From: Apostichopus japonicus
Taxonomy: Eukaryota > Echinodermata > Holothuroidea > Aspidochirotida > Stichopodidae
Direction: 5' to 3'
Assembly (NCBI RefSeq): GCF_037975245.1
Contig: NC_092563.1
Coordinates: forward strand, 15,579,094 to 15,643,093
DNA length: 64,000 nt
Below, one piece after another: positions 26,101-35,544 of the stretch. A model generated the notes under the pieces. That model was given only the letters and a program-made list of their open reading frames with translations. It ran no database searches and was not told where the DNA came from. Numbering within the stretch: position 1 is the stretch's first letter; each line of letters begins with the position of its first letter. Made by a program: the position numbers and the translations under genes.

Positions 26101-26841
26101 GCATCAATTACCATGAACATGATACACCGAAGATGTATTTTTTTTTTGTGGTAATTTACCTTTCGTTTTTACAAGCATGCATGTGACAATGGTACGTATG
26201 TTGTTGGGGTTTTATTAGTTTGCATCAAACTGAACTGATAAACCAAAGTATCGAATACCTGTAGCAGACACGTATCATTAAAATCTCCCGAATACGAGTA
26301 TACGATTACGTGCATGATTTGATTTCTTGAGTAAAAACTCAGAAGTAAAAGTAACAGAGTACAGACAAAAAAAAAGGACTCGAGTTTGAGTTCGAGTACG
26401 GGACGCCTAATTTTTATTCCTAGGACGAATAAGGGTTTCAGGTTTTTCAGGAATTTACAAATTCGTTTGAAATCAGAGTTAGGGTTTGGGAAGTGGGTTA
26501 GGGATGCATTGCCGGTGAAAATGAAGGATTGTCGTTCATAATCTGGGGTCAAAACTAGGAAAAAAGATTCAGAACATGTTTTTTGAAAAAAGCGTCATAT
26601 GCTTGGAATCCATGGATTTGATTGGCCGATGCCCTTATTCGTCCTAGGAAAAAAAAATACGCGTACGGCACTGGAGTAATACAAGACGTCTGCAGTAAAC
26701 TAAGCATGACGTTCTCATTCTGCATTTGTCAAATGGTTACATAATACTTACTTTCAATTTTTCCGTATCATTCTCTAGTTCGTTACCTAGCAACAGGAGT
26801 AGCTTTGTATGTTCCGGTGGAGCTCTGTTCCGATGAGACAT
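23153..26841 (-). CDS. FADD: FADD-like death adaptor (DED + death domain)
   Basis: Three exons: 26841-26752 (phase 0), 25809-25605 (phase 1) and 23472-23153 (TGA), all GT-AG, giving 204 residues; human FADD has 208. Residues 1-85 form a death effector domain: PPEHTKLLLLLGNELENDTE, LLKLLDQRRVF, then the charged IQRDDLVYRYL that corresponds to the RxDLL motif. Residues about 112-195 form a death domain: AFFQDFVQTLGRNWKFFMR, ISDNEISLIQQSHP, KEQIFQVLKLWREKNKGTAT. These line up with human FADD VGKDWRRLARQLKVSDTKID and RESLRIWKNTEKENATVAHL. FADD links death receptors to initiator caspases through DED contacts. Domain order and length favour FADD over other DED or DD proteins; orthology is inferred. 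Confidence 0.88.
24321..24719. mobile_element. Non-autonomous hAT element (MITE), 399 bp
   Basis: Perfect 16-bp terminal inverted repeats (CAGGGTTGTCCAACCT and its complement) flanked by a perfect 8-bp target duplication GCCTATAG (24313-24320, 24720-24727). The 8-bp duplication and CAGGG ends are diagnostic of hAT. No transposase. It lies in the second intron of the FADD homologue, 840 bp upstream of exon 3. Confidence 0.95.
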
Positions 26842-27400
26842 TTCTTACACTACAAAGAATGAAAAAAACATTTGTTTATATCAGAGCAGTTTTCAGGCGA
26901 CTCATGCAAATAATAAGGTATTTTCTTAAGCATTTCCAATTTCATTCAATAATACGCAAGACCATATGAATTGAAAGGGCCTTGTTTTGTTTTTTGGGTT
27001 AATGAAAAGTACCCATGCATATTCCATTTTTGTAATAAGAAAGTGCCCCCTTTGTTATTTAAAAAGTGATCTGATATAGAGGAAATTAAGAAACTTGTAA
27101 TTTACTTAAAAGTAATGATGTCATTGAAACGTGTCGTTTTGATAACAACAACAAAAAAACATTCAACAACAAAATTCATTTCTCTCTCAAATCATAGTCA
27201 CACGTCCCACTGCCCTTCGAAGTTTGTATACCTCTCCTACCAGGTTGAAGCATCTGCTGACAGTTGTCATGTAAAATCTAGGGACAATTTTTTTTTGCGA
27301 CATATAAATTTCCAGTACAGTTTACAACAAATCAAAGGCGCCGAGACAATTTGGGTAGTTGAAAAATATGCCTAATCAATATGAATTTGGTCGGCCATAG

Positions 27401-28316
27401 CAGTGGCGTAGGAAGGTACTTTTGAGTGGGGGGGGGGCTGAAGACTGATGGCCGGCCTGGGGGAGGGGTCTAAGCAGTGGCGTCACCAGACTTTTCAGTC
27501 TGGGGGGCACCAGCATTTGATGGGGGCACTTAGGTGGATACGGATCGCCGTCCTGGGGGAGGGGTCTAAGGGGAGGGGGTGGAAAATTTTCGCATACGGA
27601 GGATGGGCTAGATGCAAAATGGTGCCACATTTGATGCTAAATTCGATCTGAAGATATCTCCAGAAATTGCTATTTTTGAGGTAATGATTTTAACAACGCG
27701 CAGAATTTTGCAGAGGATATGAACACATGCTGTCGATATTATGCCTAACCCTATCAATAGAACCTACATTTGTTGAATTAATGTGTGCATGACCCCAGAC
27801 TCCTTTCTTGTCCTTCTCGTTTTCTCCCATTATCCGAAAATACGAATTACTGTGCTTCTTTGTCCTTTTGAAAAACCAACTCAGATGATGGAAGTTGAAT
27901 ATAACAAAATATATATATATTTTTTTACCAACCCAAATCTCAGATGGGGGCACTCGGTTTTCCAGGGGACCATTGACTTTTCACGTGCCCCCTTGCCCCC
28001 CCCCCCTCCTTGGCGACGCCACTGGGTCTAAGTGGAGGGGGTGTCCCCCTCCCCTTTGGATTTTTTTTGCATTTCCAGGTGGCCCCAGATGCAATTTGGT
28101 GCAATATAGCACACTTCAACACCCAATCCATTTTGTAAATAATTTTGCATTTTCACCTGGCCTTATAGATGCAATTTGGTGCTCCAAATGAGATTTTTTT
28201 CTCATTTGGAAATGAAAAAGGGGTTTTCTGACTGGCGGAGCGGGGGGGGGGGCGGAATGATACTTCCGCCCCCCCCCCCCCATATTTTTGACTGGGGCCC
28301 CCCCTGCCAGGACATA
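27401..28316. mobile_element. hAT-like MITE, interrupted and 3'-degraded
   Basis: The left end CAGTGGCGTAGGAAGGTAC is identical to the element at 53064. The internal CTCATTTGGAAATGAAAAAG and the CGGAATGATACTTCCG segments are also shared. The copy is split at GGTCTAAG by the element at 27474-28024. Its right terminus is not intact: the sequence ends near CCCCCTGCCAG without the expected CCTACGCC end, so no target duplication is found. Confidence 0.75.
27474..28024. mobile_element. hAT-like MITE nested inside another MITE
   Basis: Ends CAGTGGCGTCACCAG and CTTGGCGACGCCACTG, flanked by a perfect 8-bp duplication GGTCTAAG (27466-27473, 28025-28032). That duplicated site is itself sequence of the older host MITE, proving the order of insertion. 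Confidence 0.92.
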
Positions 28317-28364
28317 CATCGGTAACGGATCATTTTTACCACCCCCCCCCTCCTAAGTCACGAG

Positions 28365-29448
28365 TCTTATTATTATGGGATGGAGTGAATAAGGTAGCAT
28401 GGTAGGGGGAAATTAAGATAAGACACTGATGCCGAGTTAAGTTTACAGTAGTTACAGTAGTTAGAGGAGAAGAAGGGAAGGATTAAGTTTGTAATAGTTA
28501 GAGGAGAAGAGGGGAAGGATTAACTTTGAAATGGTTGGGCACGAGATCATAATTATTTTCTTAGACTAACTTCATCAGTAATAGAGTAGAGGACCAGTAT
28601 TAAATTAATTAGAAGTTAAATGGACACTTAATTGAAGCTATTTACCCATGGAGTTTTTATAGAAGTTTAGTGAATACCTGGAGCTTGTTCTACAAATGGA
28701 TATTCTATTTTAGTAAAAGCCTGGAGCTGTTTTACAAGGAAATTTCATATTTAATAAATTGTATCACCCGGAGCTGTACCAATGGAGGCAGAACTCTATT
28801 TCATCCTGTACTAATATCTGGCAACGATATAATTTTCTGTTGTGATGGAACTGAACTATAAATTCCCATTTTAATTCAATGTTTGGATCCGGAAGTGAAC
28901 CCCTGTGATGACCCAACCCGAGTGATCAACAGTTTCTCCTAGAGACGCCCCAAGCTGAGACGCCCCAAGAGGTTATTTCCCCGAGTAGCGAGCTGTCCAG
29001 AGAACCACCCAATCCAGAGACGTCCCCAACTAAGTGAACCGCCCTAGAAGTTTCCCAAGGAGACAATTTCGTTCTCAAATTGTATTCGGTCGACCCGCGC
29101 CGCGATTTTGTTATTATTTTCGTTGGGACTGATAAGTATTATTTTTCCATTAAGTTCAGTGGAGTCGTTATAAGAAGTAAGATTTCCGAGATATGTAAGT
29201 TACACCCATTTATATAATTTCACATTAAGTTAAAGTAACCCCATTGATATTAATACAACGTTCATGTGCATCGTAAACACACCACTTTACCTTTATTTGT
29301 TTGTTTTTGTGTGAGCATTCCGCCTTTTTAATTTGTCCCCACGATCTCAGAGTAAATCGGCCCTACCCTGATTTGGAGGTGCCACCTGTAATCTTCCCAA
29401 ACCTAAAAATATATTTAAGCCTCGTCACTGCGTTTTTGACCGGCTACA
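28365..29448 (+). repeat. 5' LTR (truncated at its start)
   Basis: 1084 bp that align base for base to 36737-37853 apart from substitutions near 28770 (GTATC versus GAATC) and 29385 (CCACC versus CCACT) and one 33-bp unit. It ends CGGCTACA before the primer-binding site. Confidence 0.93.
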
Positions 29449-29452
29449 TAAT

Positions 29453-29470
29453 TGGCGCCCGTTTATGGGA
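29453..29470 (+). other. Primer-binding site
   Basis: TGGCGCCCG starts four bases after the LTR end, the usual place for a tRNA 3'-end complement in LTR elements. The first nine bases match the common TGGCGCCCG type; the remainder diverges, so I do not name the tRNA. Confidence 0.75.
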
Positions 29471-29848
29471 CCTGATTACAATTTATTTCTCTGAGATTAG
29501 GTCATTGAGAAGGCGACATGTTCACCCAGTCATACTTAATTTCAATGTTATTTTAAATGTCCAACATTTTCAACATAATTACCTTTAAAGTGAGAGCAGA
29601 GTTTTTATCCATATCTTAGGTTCCAGTTTTCACAAGTTGTGTTATATGAGTAATTCCACCAATGTTACAACTGAGCGTGTAGCATACATTTCAGTCTTTG
29701 CAGAGAGGTTTCTAGAATAGCTTACAGCACAGTACAACCCTAAATAGTTTACAACCATTATTCCTTCACATGCCTTTACACTTTTGACCTTTTGAGGTGT
29801 AAACTAATATTTATTACTCCAGTCTTCCCCCGCGTTACCATAGAAACC

Positions 29849-31154
29849 ATGGAAGGTAAGGTTGTAACTGTTAAGGGTATCCCCGGGGAAGAATTGAATA
29901 ATTTTATGGGTAGAGTAGGGGAAGTAAATTCGTTCAGGTTTAATGGTGACCCTAGCGTTGGTTTGTGTGAGTATATGTGTTTTGGTTTGTGGTTTGTGGT
30001 GGTTTGTGGTTTGTGGTGTGGTTTGGTTTGTGTGAGTCTGCAGAGATAGCAGAAAAGGCAGTGACAGATCTGAAGGATGAGGTTTTCAAGGGAATTTCCC
30101 TTAGCCTTTCCATACAAAGCCCCTCAAGCGAGATGTCTCGACAAGACATGATCAAAGCCTTGAAGCTAGCAGGCTACACTGTGCAAAAAGACGATAACCT
30201 GAGCTTATCCTCAGAGGGATCAGCTCCCCCAGCCCGCCAACCCATGGGGACCACTATCATCCAACCCCCAAGAATTTCGGTCTTTGCTGGGGAGACCAAC
30301 AATAAATTAAGCGTAGAAAACTTTGAGATGTGGGAGTACGAGATCTCTTGTCTCCTGCAACAAGAAGTGCACTCTAAGGAGGTTATAGAGAATGCAGTAA
30401 GGAATTCCCTGAGGGGCCAAGCAGCAAGGGTAGTAAGACATTTAGGGGCAAACTCAAGTATTGAGGAAATAGTTGAAAAGCTGGAGGGGATTTATGGAAC
30501 AGTGGAATCAGGGGCTGACTTGCTAGCACAGGCCTATAATACACACCAGCAGAAAGGAGAAACAACTGCAGCCTTTGGGTGTAGATTAGAAAGCCTTGTC
30601 ATGAAGGCTAAGGACAGAGGAGGGATCTCTGCAGAAGAGGTGGACCGGACCCTTAGGGTAGTATTTTGGAAGGGGCTCGTGGACGATGACGTAAGGGGGG
30701 CCGTTCGGCACAACTACCAAGAGGCGAGCAATTTTGGAGATCTCCTTCGGCTGACACGTTTGGCCGAACAAGAGTGTGCCGACCGGAGACACCTCAAAAG
30801 AAATGCTCAAACCGGGAGAGTACTAATGCATTCGGCAGCCCCGTCCCCAGTGGTCCCTGACTTGGAGGTGAAGGTTAGGGAGCTTACCAAGAAACTTGAG
30901 GAGCTCCAAAGAGCAGACAGACAGGAGAGCGATTACTCAACCCCAAAACCCCGTAGGTCAAATGATATACCCCCATTGATGAACAGGGTGCCCCAAAAAT
31001 GTTTTAAATGTGGGGTTGTAGGCCACCTGGCTCGTCAGTGCCCCCAGACCAGATGTTTTAGGTGCAACAGTCCGGCCACATAGCAACATTTTGCAGGACA
31101 TCAACCCAGGTGAATTTAAACTCCCCACGGTCACTTATACCCGGGGAGCAGTAA
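29849..31154 (+). pseudogene. gag, PNMA-like, with two frame breaks
   Basis: The start ATG sits in ACCATGG. The first ~37 codons (VVTVKGIPGEEL, then GRVGEVNSF) and the later segment SAEIAEKAVTDLKDEVFKG together look like an RRM-type fold, as in PNMA N-termini. A PNMA/Gypsy capsid region follows (ISVFAGETNNKLSVENFEMW to GETTAAFGCRLESLV), then a CCHC knuckle CFKCGVVGHLARQC. Break 1: GGTTTGTGTGAGT occurs at 29960 and 30025, a 65-bp GT-rich duplication that shifts frame and interrupts the RRM-like part. Break 2: the second knuckle (CFRC...) loses frame near 31074 and hits TAG at 31081, consistent with one missing base. In the frame of the rest of that knuckle, gag would end at TAA 31152-31154. 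Gag packages the element's RNA in its particle. Confidence 0.85.
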
Positions 31155-31160
31155 GTGGCC
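31115..31160 (+). promoter_or_regulatory. Putative programmed -1 ribosomal frameshift signal (gag-pol)
   Basis: The slippery heptamer T-TTA-AAC (31115-31121) is in the correct phase for the gag knuckle frame. A -1 slip there leads straight into the pol frame. Seven bases downstream, 31129-31137 (GGTCACTTA) pairs with 31152-31160 (TAAGTGGCC): nine pairs, one G-U. In addition 31121-31126 (CTCCCC) pairs perfectly with 31143-31148 (GGGGAG), and the two stems interleave as an H-type pseudoknot. The gag stop TAA lies inside the second stem. Seen directly; activity is inferred. Confidence 0.8.
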
Positions 31161-33043
31161 CAAACCGACCTTGCCCCAAGGAGTACCCCCCTGTAGATGA
31201 GATTGTGGGAGATGCATCAGAGAGTGCGGCTATAATTAATGGGGTCTACTGCAAGAGTCTCATTGACACCGGATCCCAAGTGACCATGATAGCTAATTCA
31301 TTCTACAAGAGATATCTCTCCTACATGCCCTTAGGAGACCTACGTGGCCTCATTGACCTGAAAGGGGGCGGAGGACATAGCGTGGCATATCTAGGCTACG
31401 TGAGAGTAACAATAACCTTCCCTGACCATGTGACCCTTAGAGACGAGAAGTATGAAACCTGTGCCCTTATTGTCCTTGACACACCCTACAACCAAGGTGT
31501 GCCCCTACTTCTTGGTACTAATATCATATCCCGCTGTATGGAGAAATGTAGAGAATGCCTTGGGGTACAATTTTTACAACATAACGTAGTTCCCTCAGCG
31601 TGGCAGACAGCCTATAGAGAGTTACAGTCCAAGGTCCATACAGAAGAGAGTGGCTGGAGGGTATATCTCGACCACCATAGTAATGTCAAGATCCAACCTG
31701 GTAGATCAGTTCTAGTAAAAGGGAGGGCGAGGACGACGACCCCTAAAGGAGAGAGAGTTTTTGTAATTCCCGAATATGATCCAGACGCCCGGCTGCCTTC
31801 GGGACTGATTATTAGTCCCGGTGTTATCGATATCTCCCAAAGAGTGAAGACTTTCCCTTTAAAAATTACCAATATTTCCACGAAGGATGTTTACCTGAAG
31901 GGAAATAAGCAAGTGTGTCAAATCCACAGAGTAGATGTACTGCAGGCTCCAGTGTCAAAAACTGGAAGGGAGAGAAAGGCGCAGAGTATGAGCGCCAACG
32001 TACAGAGTCCAAGTGAGGAGATAACGTTTGACGATTTTGACATTGACCAATCCCTGTTGACCCCACCACAACTTAAAGAGATAGAGACACTATTGCGGAA
32101 ACATGAAGCGGTCATCTCTAAACATGAAAACGATCTAGGCTGTGCGACAGCAGTGAAGCATACCATTCCCTTAAGTGACCCGAACCCCTTTAAGGAGAGA
32201 CATCGGCGAATACCCCCAGCTGATTATCAGGAGGTCCGAAAATTGTTGAAGGACATGGAGGATGGTGATATTATTCGACCCTCCTGCAGCCCGTTTGCAT
32301 CCCCTGTAGTTTTAGTGAGAAAGAAGGACGGAACCCTTCGATTTTGTATAGATTATCGTAAATTGAATGCCAAGACGATTAAAGATGCATACGCTCTACC
32401 TCGTATTGAAGAGAGTCTGGATGCCCTGGCAGGTGCGAAGTGGTTTTCCTCCCTAGATCTTAAAAGTGGATACTGGCAGATAGAGGTAGAAGAGAAAGAG
32501 AAGTACAAGACAGCCTTCACAACACCTTTTGGGTTTTATGAGTGTAACCGCATGCCATTTGGTCTAACTAATGCCCCTGCAACCGTTCAACGACTCATGG
32601 AGATGTGTATGGGTGACCTTAACCTTCAACAATGTCTGGTGTACCTTGACGATATTATAATCTTTTCTCATACCTTTGAAGAACACCTCGAGAGATTGAA
32701 AGCAGTTTTCCAGAGACTTGAAGATTACGGTCTTAAAGTGAAACCATCCAAATGCCAACTACTCCGTAAAAGAGTTAAATACCTTGGCCACATCATATCC
32801 GAGGAGGGGGTGGAGACTGACCCTAGTAAAATTGAAGCACTCCAGACATGGCCCGTACCTCGTAGTGTACACGACGTACGCTCATTTTTAGGATTTACGG
32901 GTTATTACCGTAGATTTATTAAGGACTATTCAAAGATGGCGAAACCCTTACATGCCCTCACAGCAGGAACCCATCCCCAGGGAAGAGAAAGGATCCCTCC
33001 TGGAATTGGACCCCTGAGTGCCAAGCTGCATTCGAGACACTAG
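31121..33043 (+). CDS. pol, part 1: protease and reverse transcriptase
   Basis: Frame entered by the -1 slip at 31121. The retropepsin motif is LIDTGSQVTMIA near 31260. Reverse transcriptase follows: SPFASPVVLVRKKDGTLRFC, YRKLN, LDLKSGYWQI, PFGLTNAPATVQRLM, the catalytic YLDDIIIFS near 32645, LGHIISEEGV, and FLGFTGYYRRFI in the thumb/connection region. After THPQGRE near 32985 the frame shifts by one base and the open frame ends at the TAG 33041-33043. The conserved continuation (a WNWTPECQAAFETL-type connection sequence) lies in the next frame. Protease matures Gag-Pol; RT copies the element RNA. Confidence 0.93.
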   Translation, partial: LPTVTYTRGAVSGPNRPCPKEYPPVDEIVGDASESAAIINGVYCKSLIDTGSQVTMIANSFYKRYLSYMPLGDLRGLIDLKGGGGHSVAYLGYVRVTITFPDHVTLRDEKYETCALIVLDTPYNQGVPLLLGTNIISRCMEKCRECLGVQFLQHNVVPSAWQTAYRELQSKVHTEESGWRVYLDHHSNVKIQPGRSVLVKGRARTTTPKGERVFVIPEYDPDARLPSGLIISPGVIDISQRVKTFPLKITNISTKDVYLKGNKQVCQIHRVDVLQAPVSKTGRERKAQSMSANVQSPSEEITFDDFDIDQSLLTPPQLKEIETLLRKHEAVISKHENDLGCATAVKHTIPLSDPNPFKERHRRIPPADYQEVRKLLKDMEDGDIIRPSCSPFASPVVLVRKKDGTLRFCIDYRKLNAKTIKDAYALPRIEESLDALAGAKWFSSLDLKSGYWQIEVEEKEKYKTAFTTPFGFYECNRMPFGLTNAPATVQRLMEMCMGDLNLQQCLVYLDDIIIFSHTFEEHLERLKAVFQRLEDYGLKVKPSKCQLLRKRVKYLGHIISEEGVETDPSKIEALQTWPVPRSVHDVRSFLGFTGYYRRFIKDYSKMAKPLHALTAGTHPQGRERIPPGIGPLSAKLHSRH

Positions 33044-35544
33044 TAAAGGAATTATCATCACCCCCAATCCTTGCTTTTGCCGATTTCTCTAAGCCCTTCA
33101 TCTTACACATTGATGCCAGTGGACTGGGGCTGGGGGCAGCATTATACCAGACACAAGATGGGAAAGAGAGGGTAGTTGCATATGCGAGCAGAGGTCTGAG
33201 AAAGGGTGAAATGCACTACCCTGCACATAAACTGGAATTTCTCTCTCTGAAGTGGGCAGTGACGGAGAAGTTTAAGGAGTACCTTTATGGTCGTAAATTT
33301 ACTGTCCTGACAGATAATAACCCCCTCACCTATGTAAATACAACAGCTAAACTTGATGCTACAGGACATCGTTGGTTGGCAGCTCTATCCACCTACAATT
33401 ATGACCTTCATTATCGGCCAGGTAAGAGGAATGGAGATGCAGATGGATTGTCCCGCAGACCCCACCCCGACGACCCCCACACCCTAACTGGAGACACAGT
33501 ACGAGCAATATGTGAAGTTCATTTGCTATCAAAGTGCACTGTTGGAGAGAACCCACTTCCCATGGTAGAGACCCTGTGCTCCCAGACAAGAGTATTAGAG
33601 ATGGAATGTAACGGTAGTACTGATACTGACTTAAATCAACCCCAGTCTCTGATGAGCGGCGACCCCCATTTATGGCAGAATCGGCAGAAGCGAGATCCAG
33701 ATATCTATCGAGTAATTAGGTACCTAGAGAGAGGTCTTCCCCCAAATCGAAGACTGTACGTAGCAGAAACGCCCAGTGTTAAACAATTACTCCGACATTG
33801 GGATAAATTTCTTTTCAAAGATGGAGTACTGTACCGATGCTATAACGATCCCCAGGGAGAGAATGTGTATCAGCTTGTCCTACCTCCACTGTATAGAGGT
33901 AAGGCTATGGCTGGATTGCACGATGAAGTAGGACATATGGGTCAAGAGAGGACATTAGAGCTACTTAGAGAAAGATATTTCTGGCCAAAGATGGCAGGTG
34001 ATGTGAGCGACTATATCAAATCATGTGGTAGATGTATCCGTCGCAAGACACATGAGAAAGCAGGAGGTGTTGCTAAGCTGGTCAACATCCACACATCTTC
34101 CCCAATGGAGCTGGTATGTATGGACTATCTATCCCTTGAGCAATCAAAGGGAGGGTACGAAAACATTCTGGTAGTCACAGACCATTTTACGAAGTATGCC
34201 CAGGCGTTCCCCACGAGAGACCAGACGGCTCGTACTACAGCACGTGTCTTATTCGATAATTTTTTTGTACATTATGGTTTCCCAACCCGGTTACATTCTG
34301 ACCAAGGGCGTAATTTTGAGAGTGAAGTGATCCAACATCTTTGCAAGATTGCAGGAATAAGAAAGTCCAGGACAACACCCTATCACCCCCAAGGCAACCC
34401 AATCTGTGAGAGATTCAATCGCACCCTTCTTGACATGTTAGGTACCCTGTCTGAAGAGAAGAAAGCAAATTGGAAAGAGTTTGTAGCTCCACTATGTCAT
34501 GCATACAACGCTACTAAACACTCAAGTACTGGGTACGCACCCTATTTCCTCATGTTTGGTAGAAACCCGATCCTCCCATCGGATGTAGCAATGCAACTCC
34601 CTAAACCAGTAATATCCACAAGAACTCACCATAAGTATGCGGAGCAACTACGAGAAAAAGTAGAATTTGCTCACCAACTAGCTGCAAAACACTCCAAAGA
34701 GAGAGCACAACACAACAAACACGTATATGACTCCAAGGCTAAAGGAAATGAGCTTGAACCAGAAGACAGAGTACTAGTGAGGAATGTGCACCTCAGAGGT
34801 AAACACAAGCTAGCTGATCGTTGGGGTCAAGAGGTTTACAAAATTTTAAGGAGAGTTAACCCTGATATACCTGTGTATGTGGTAGAGCAAGAGCTTGGGA
34901 GAGGAAAGAGGCGTACACTTCACAGAAACCTATTACTACCTATTCCAGAATCGATGAGTACATGTGATCCCCCAGAAACCCCAAAGAAACCAGTCCCGAG
35001 ACCAAGACAATGTTACCACGATAAACCCTTAGTTGACGTTACAGAGGATAGTGATACAGATGATCAGTTATCCTGGTATAGAGTGGTAACAAGGCCTGTA
35101 CCAGCTAGAAGGTCAAGAGCTTGTTTAACCCCTGAGGAGGTTCCCAGAATATTAAAGGAACAAGAAGTGACTACTCCGCATGCTACATTGGAAGAGGCGG
35201 AGCACAACGTTAGTTTGGAAGAGAGAAGAATCCCAGTGGAGCCAGAAGCTGTTACCCCACCGACAGAGACACCGCCTATACCGGCACCCCGATCCCCAAA
35301 GACTAAGACTAAATCCACCCCAACAGGCCCCGTGCTGGGATCACGAGTACGGCACGCAGTACAACCAACTAGACGATCGGCAAGATTGGCAGCACGACGC
35401 AAAGGTGTGTCACATGCTCACATAGCAAACCAATGTAAGGTTACTAGCCCCTCCTGGGAAGAGAAAACTAATTTTTTATTGTCATGTAGGGATCTCCCAA
35501 AAGAGTTTTCTAAGGCCATTTGCTCTTTGGTAGCCAATGTTTAA
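32986..35544 (+). CDS. pol, part 2: RNase H, integrase and Pro-rich tail
   Basis: RNase H: FILHIDASGLGLGAALYQ with the first catalytic Asp, YASRGLRKGE, KLEFLSLKWA and LTDNNPLTYV. Integrase: an HHCC zinc finger (H near 33915, CGRC near 34025), then the D,D,E core with Asp in VCMDYLSLE, Asp in LHSDQGRNFES and Glu in NPICERFNRTL. A GPY/F-like module ends TLHRNLLLPI near 34950. About 195 further residues are Pro/Thr/Arg-rich, with PVPARRSR and RRSARLAARR stretches, and end at the TAA of 35542-35544. No chromodomain is recognised. The coding frame is intact across this part but is offset by one base from the reverse-transcriptase frame. Confidence 0.93.
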   Translation, partial: RKDPSWNWTPECQAAFETLVKELSSPPILAFADFSKPFILHIDASGLGLGAALYQTQDGKERVVAYASRGLRKGEMHYPAHKLEFLSLKWAVTEKFKEYLYGRKFTVLTDNNPLTYVNTTAKLDATGHRWLAALSTYNYDLHYRPGKRNGDADGLSRRPHPDDPHTLTGDTVRAICEVHLLSKCTVGENPLPMVETLCSQTRVLEMECNGSTDTDLNQPQSLMSGDPHLWQNRQKRDPDIYRVIRYLERGLPPNRRLYVAETPSVKQLLRHWDKFLFKDGVLYRCYNDPQGENVYQLVLPPLYRGKAMAGLHDEVGHMGQERTLELLRERYFWPKMAGDVSDYIKSCGRCIRRKTHEKAGGVAKLVNIHTSSPMELVCMDYLSLEQSKGGYENILVVTDHFTKYAQAFPTRDQTARTTARVLFDNFFVHYGFPTRLHSDQGRNFESEVIQHLCKIAGIRKSRTTPYHPQGNPICERFNRTLLDMLGTLSEEKKANWKEFVAPLCHAYNATKHSSTGYAPYFLMFGRNPILPSDVAMQLPKPVISTRTHHKYAEQLREKVEFAHQLAAKHSKERAQHNKHVYDSKAKGNELEPEDRVLVRNVHLRGKHKLADRWGQEVYKILRRVNPDIPVYVVEQELGRGKRRTLHRNLLLPIPESMSTCDPPETPKKPVPRPRQCYHDKPLVDVTEDSDTDDQLSWYRVVTRPVPARRSRACLTPEEVPRILKEQEVTTPHATLEEAEHNVSLEERRIPVEPEAVTPPTETPPIPAPRSPKTKTKSTPTGPVLGSRVRHAVQPTRRSARLAARRKGVSHAHIANQCKVTSPSWEEKTNFLLSCRDLPKEFSKAICSLVANV

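Larger units (their letters stand above)
26842..28364. other. Intergenic region 5' of FADD with hAT-like insertions
   Basis: The upstream region of the FADD homologue, with no exon recognised. From 27401 it is occupied by nested hAT-like elements that run up to the retrotransposon. Confidence 0.5.

Noticed and set aside
29301-29588. Open frames in the LTRs (also 37706-37933)
   Set aside because: Identical frames in both LTRs end at or just after the LTR; no homology, not a gene.
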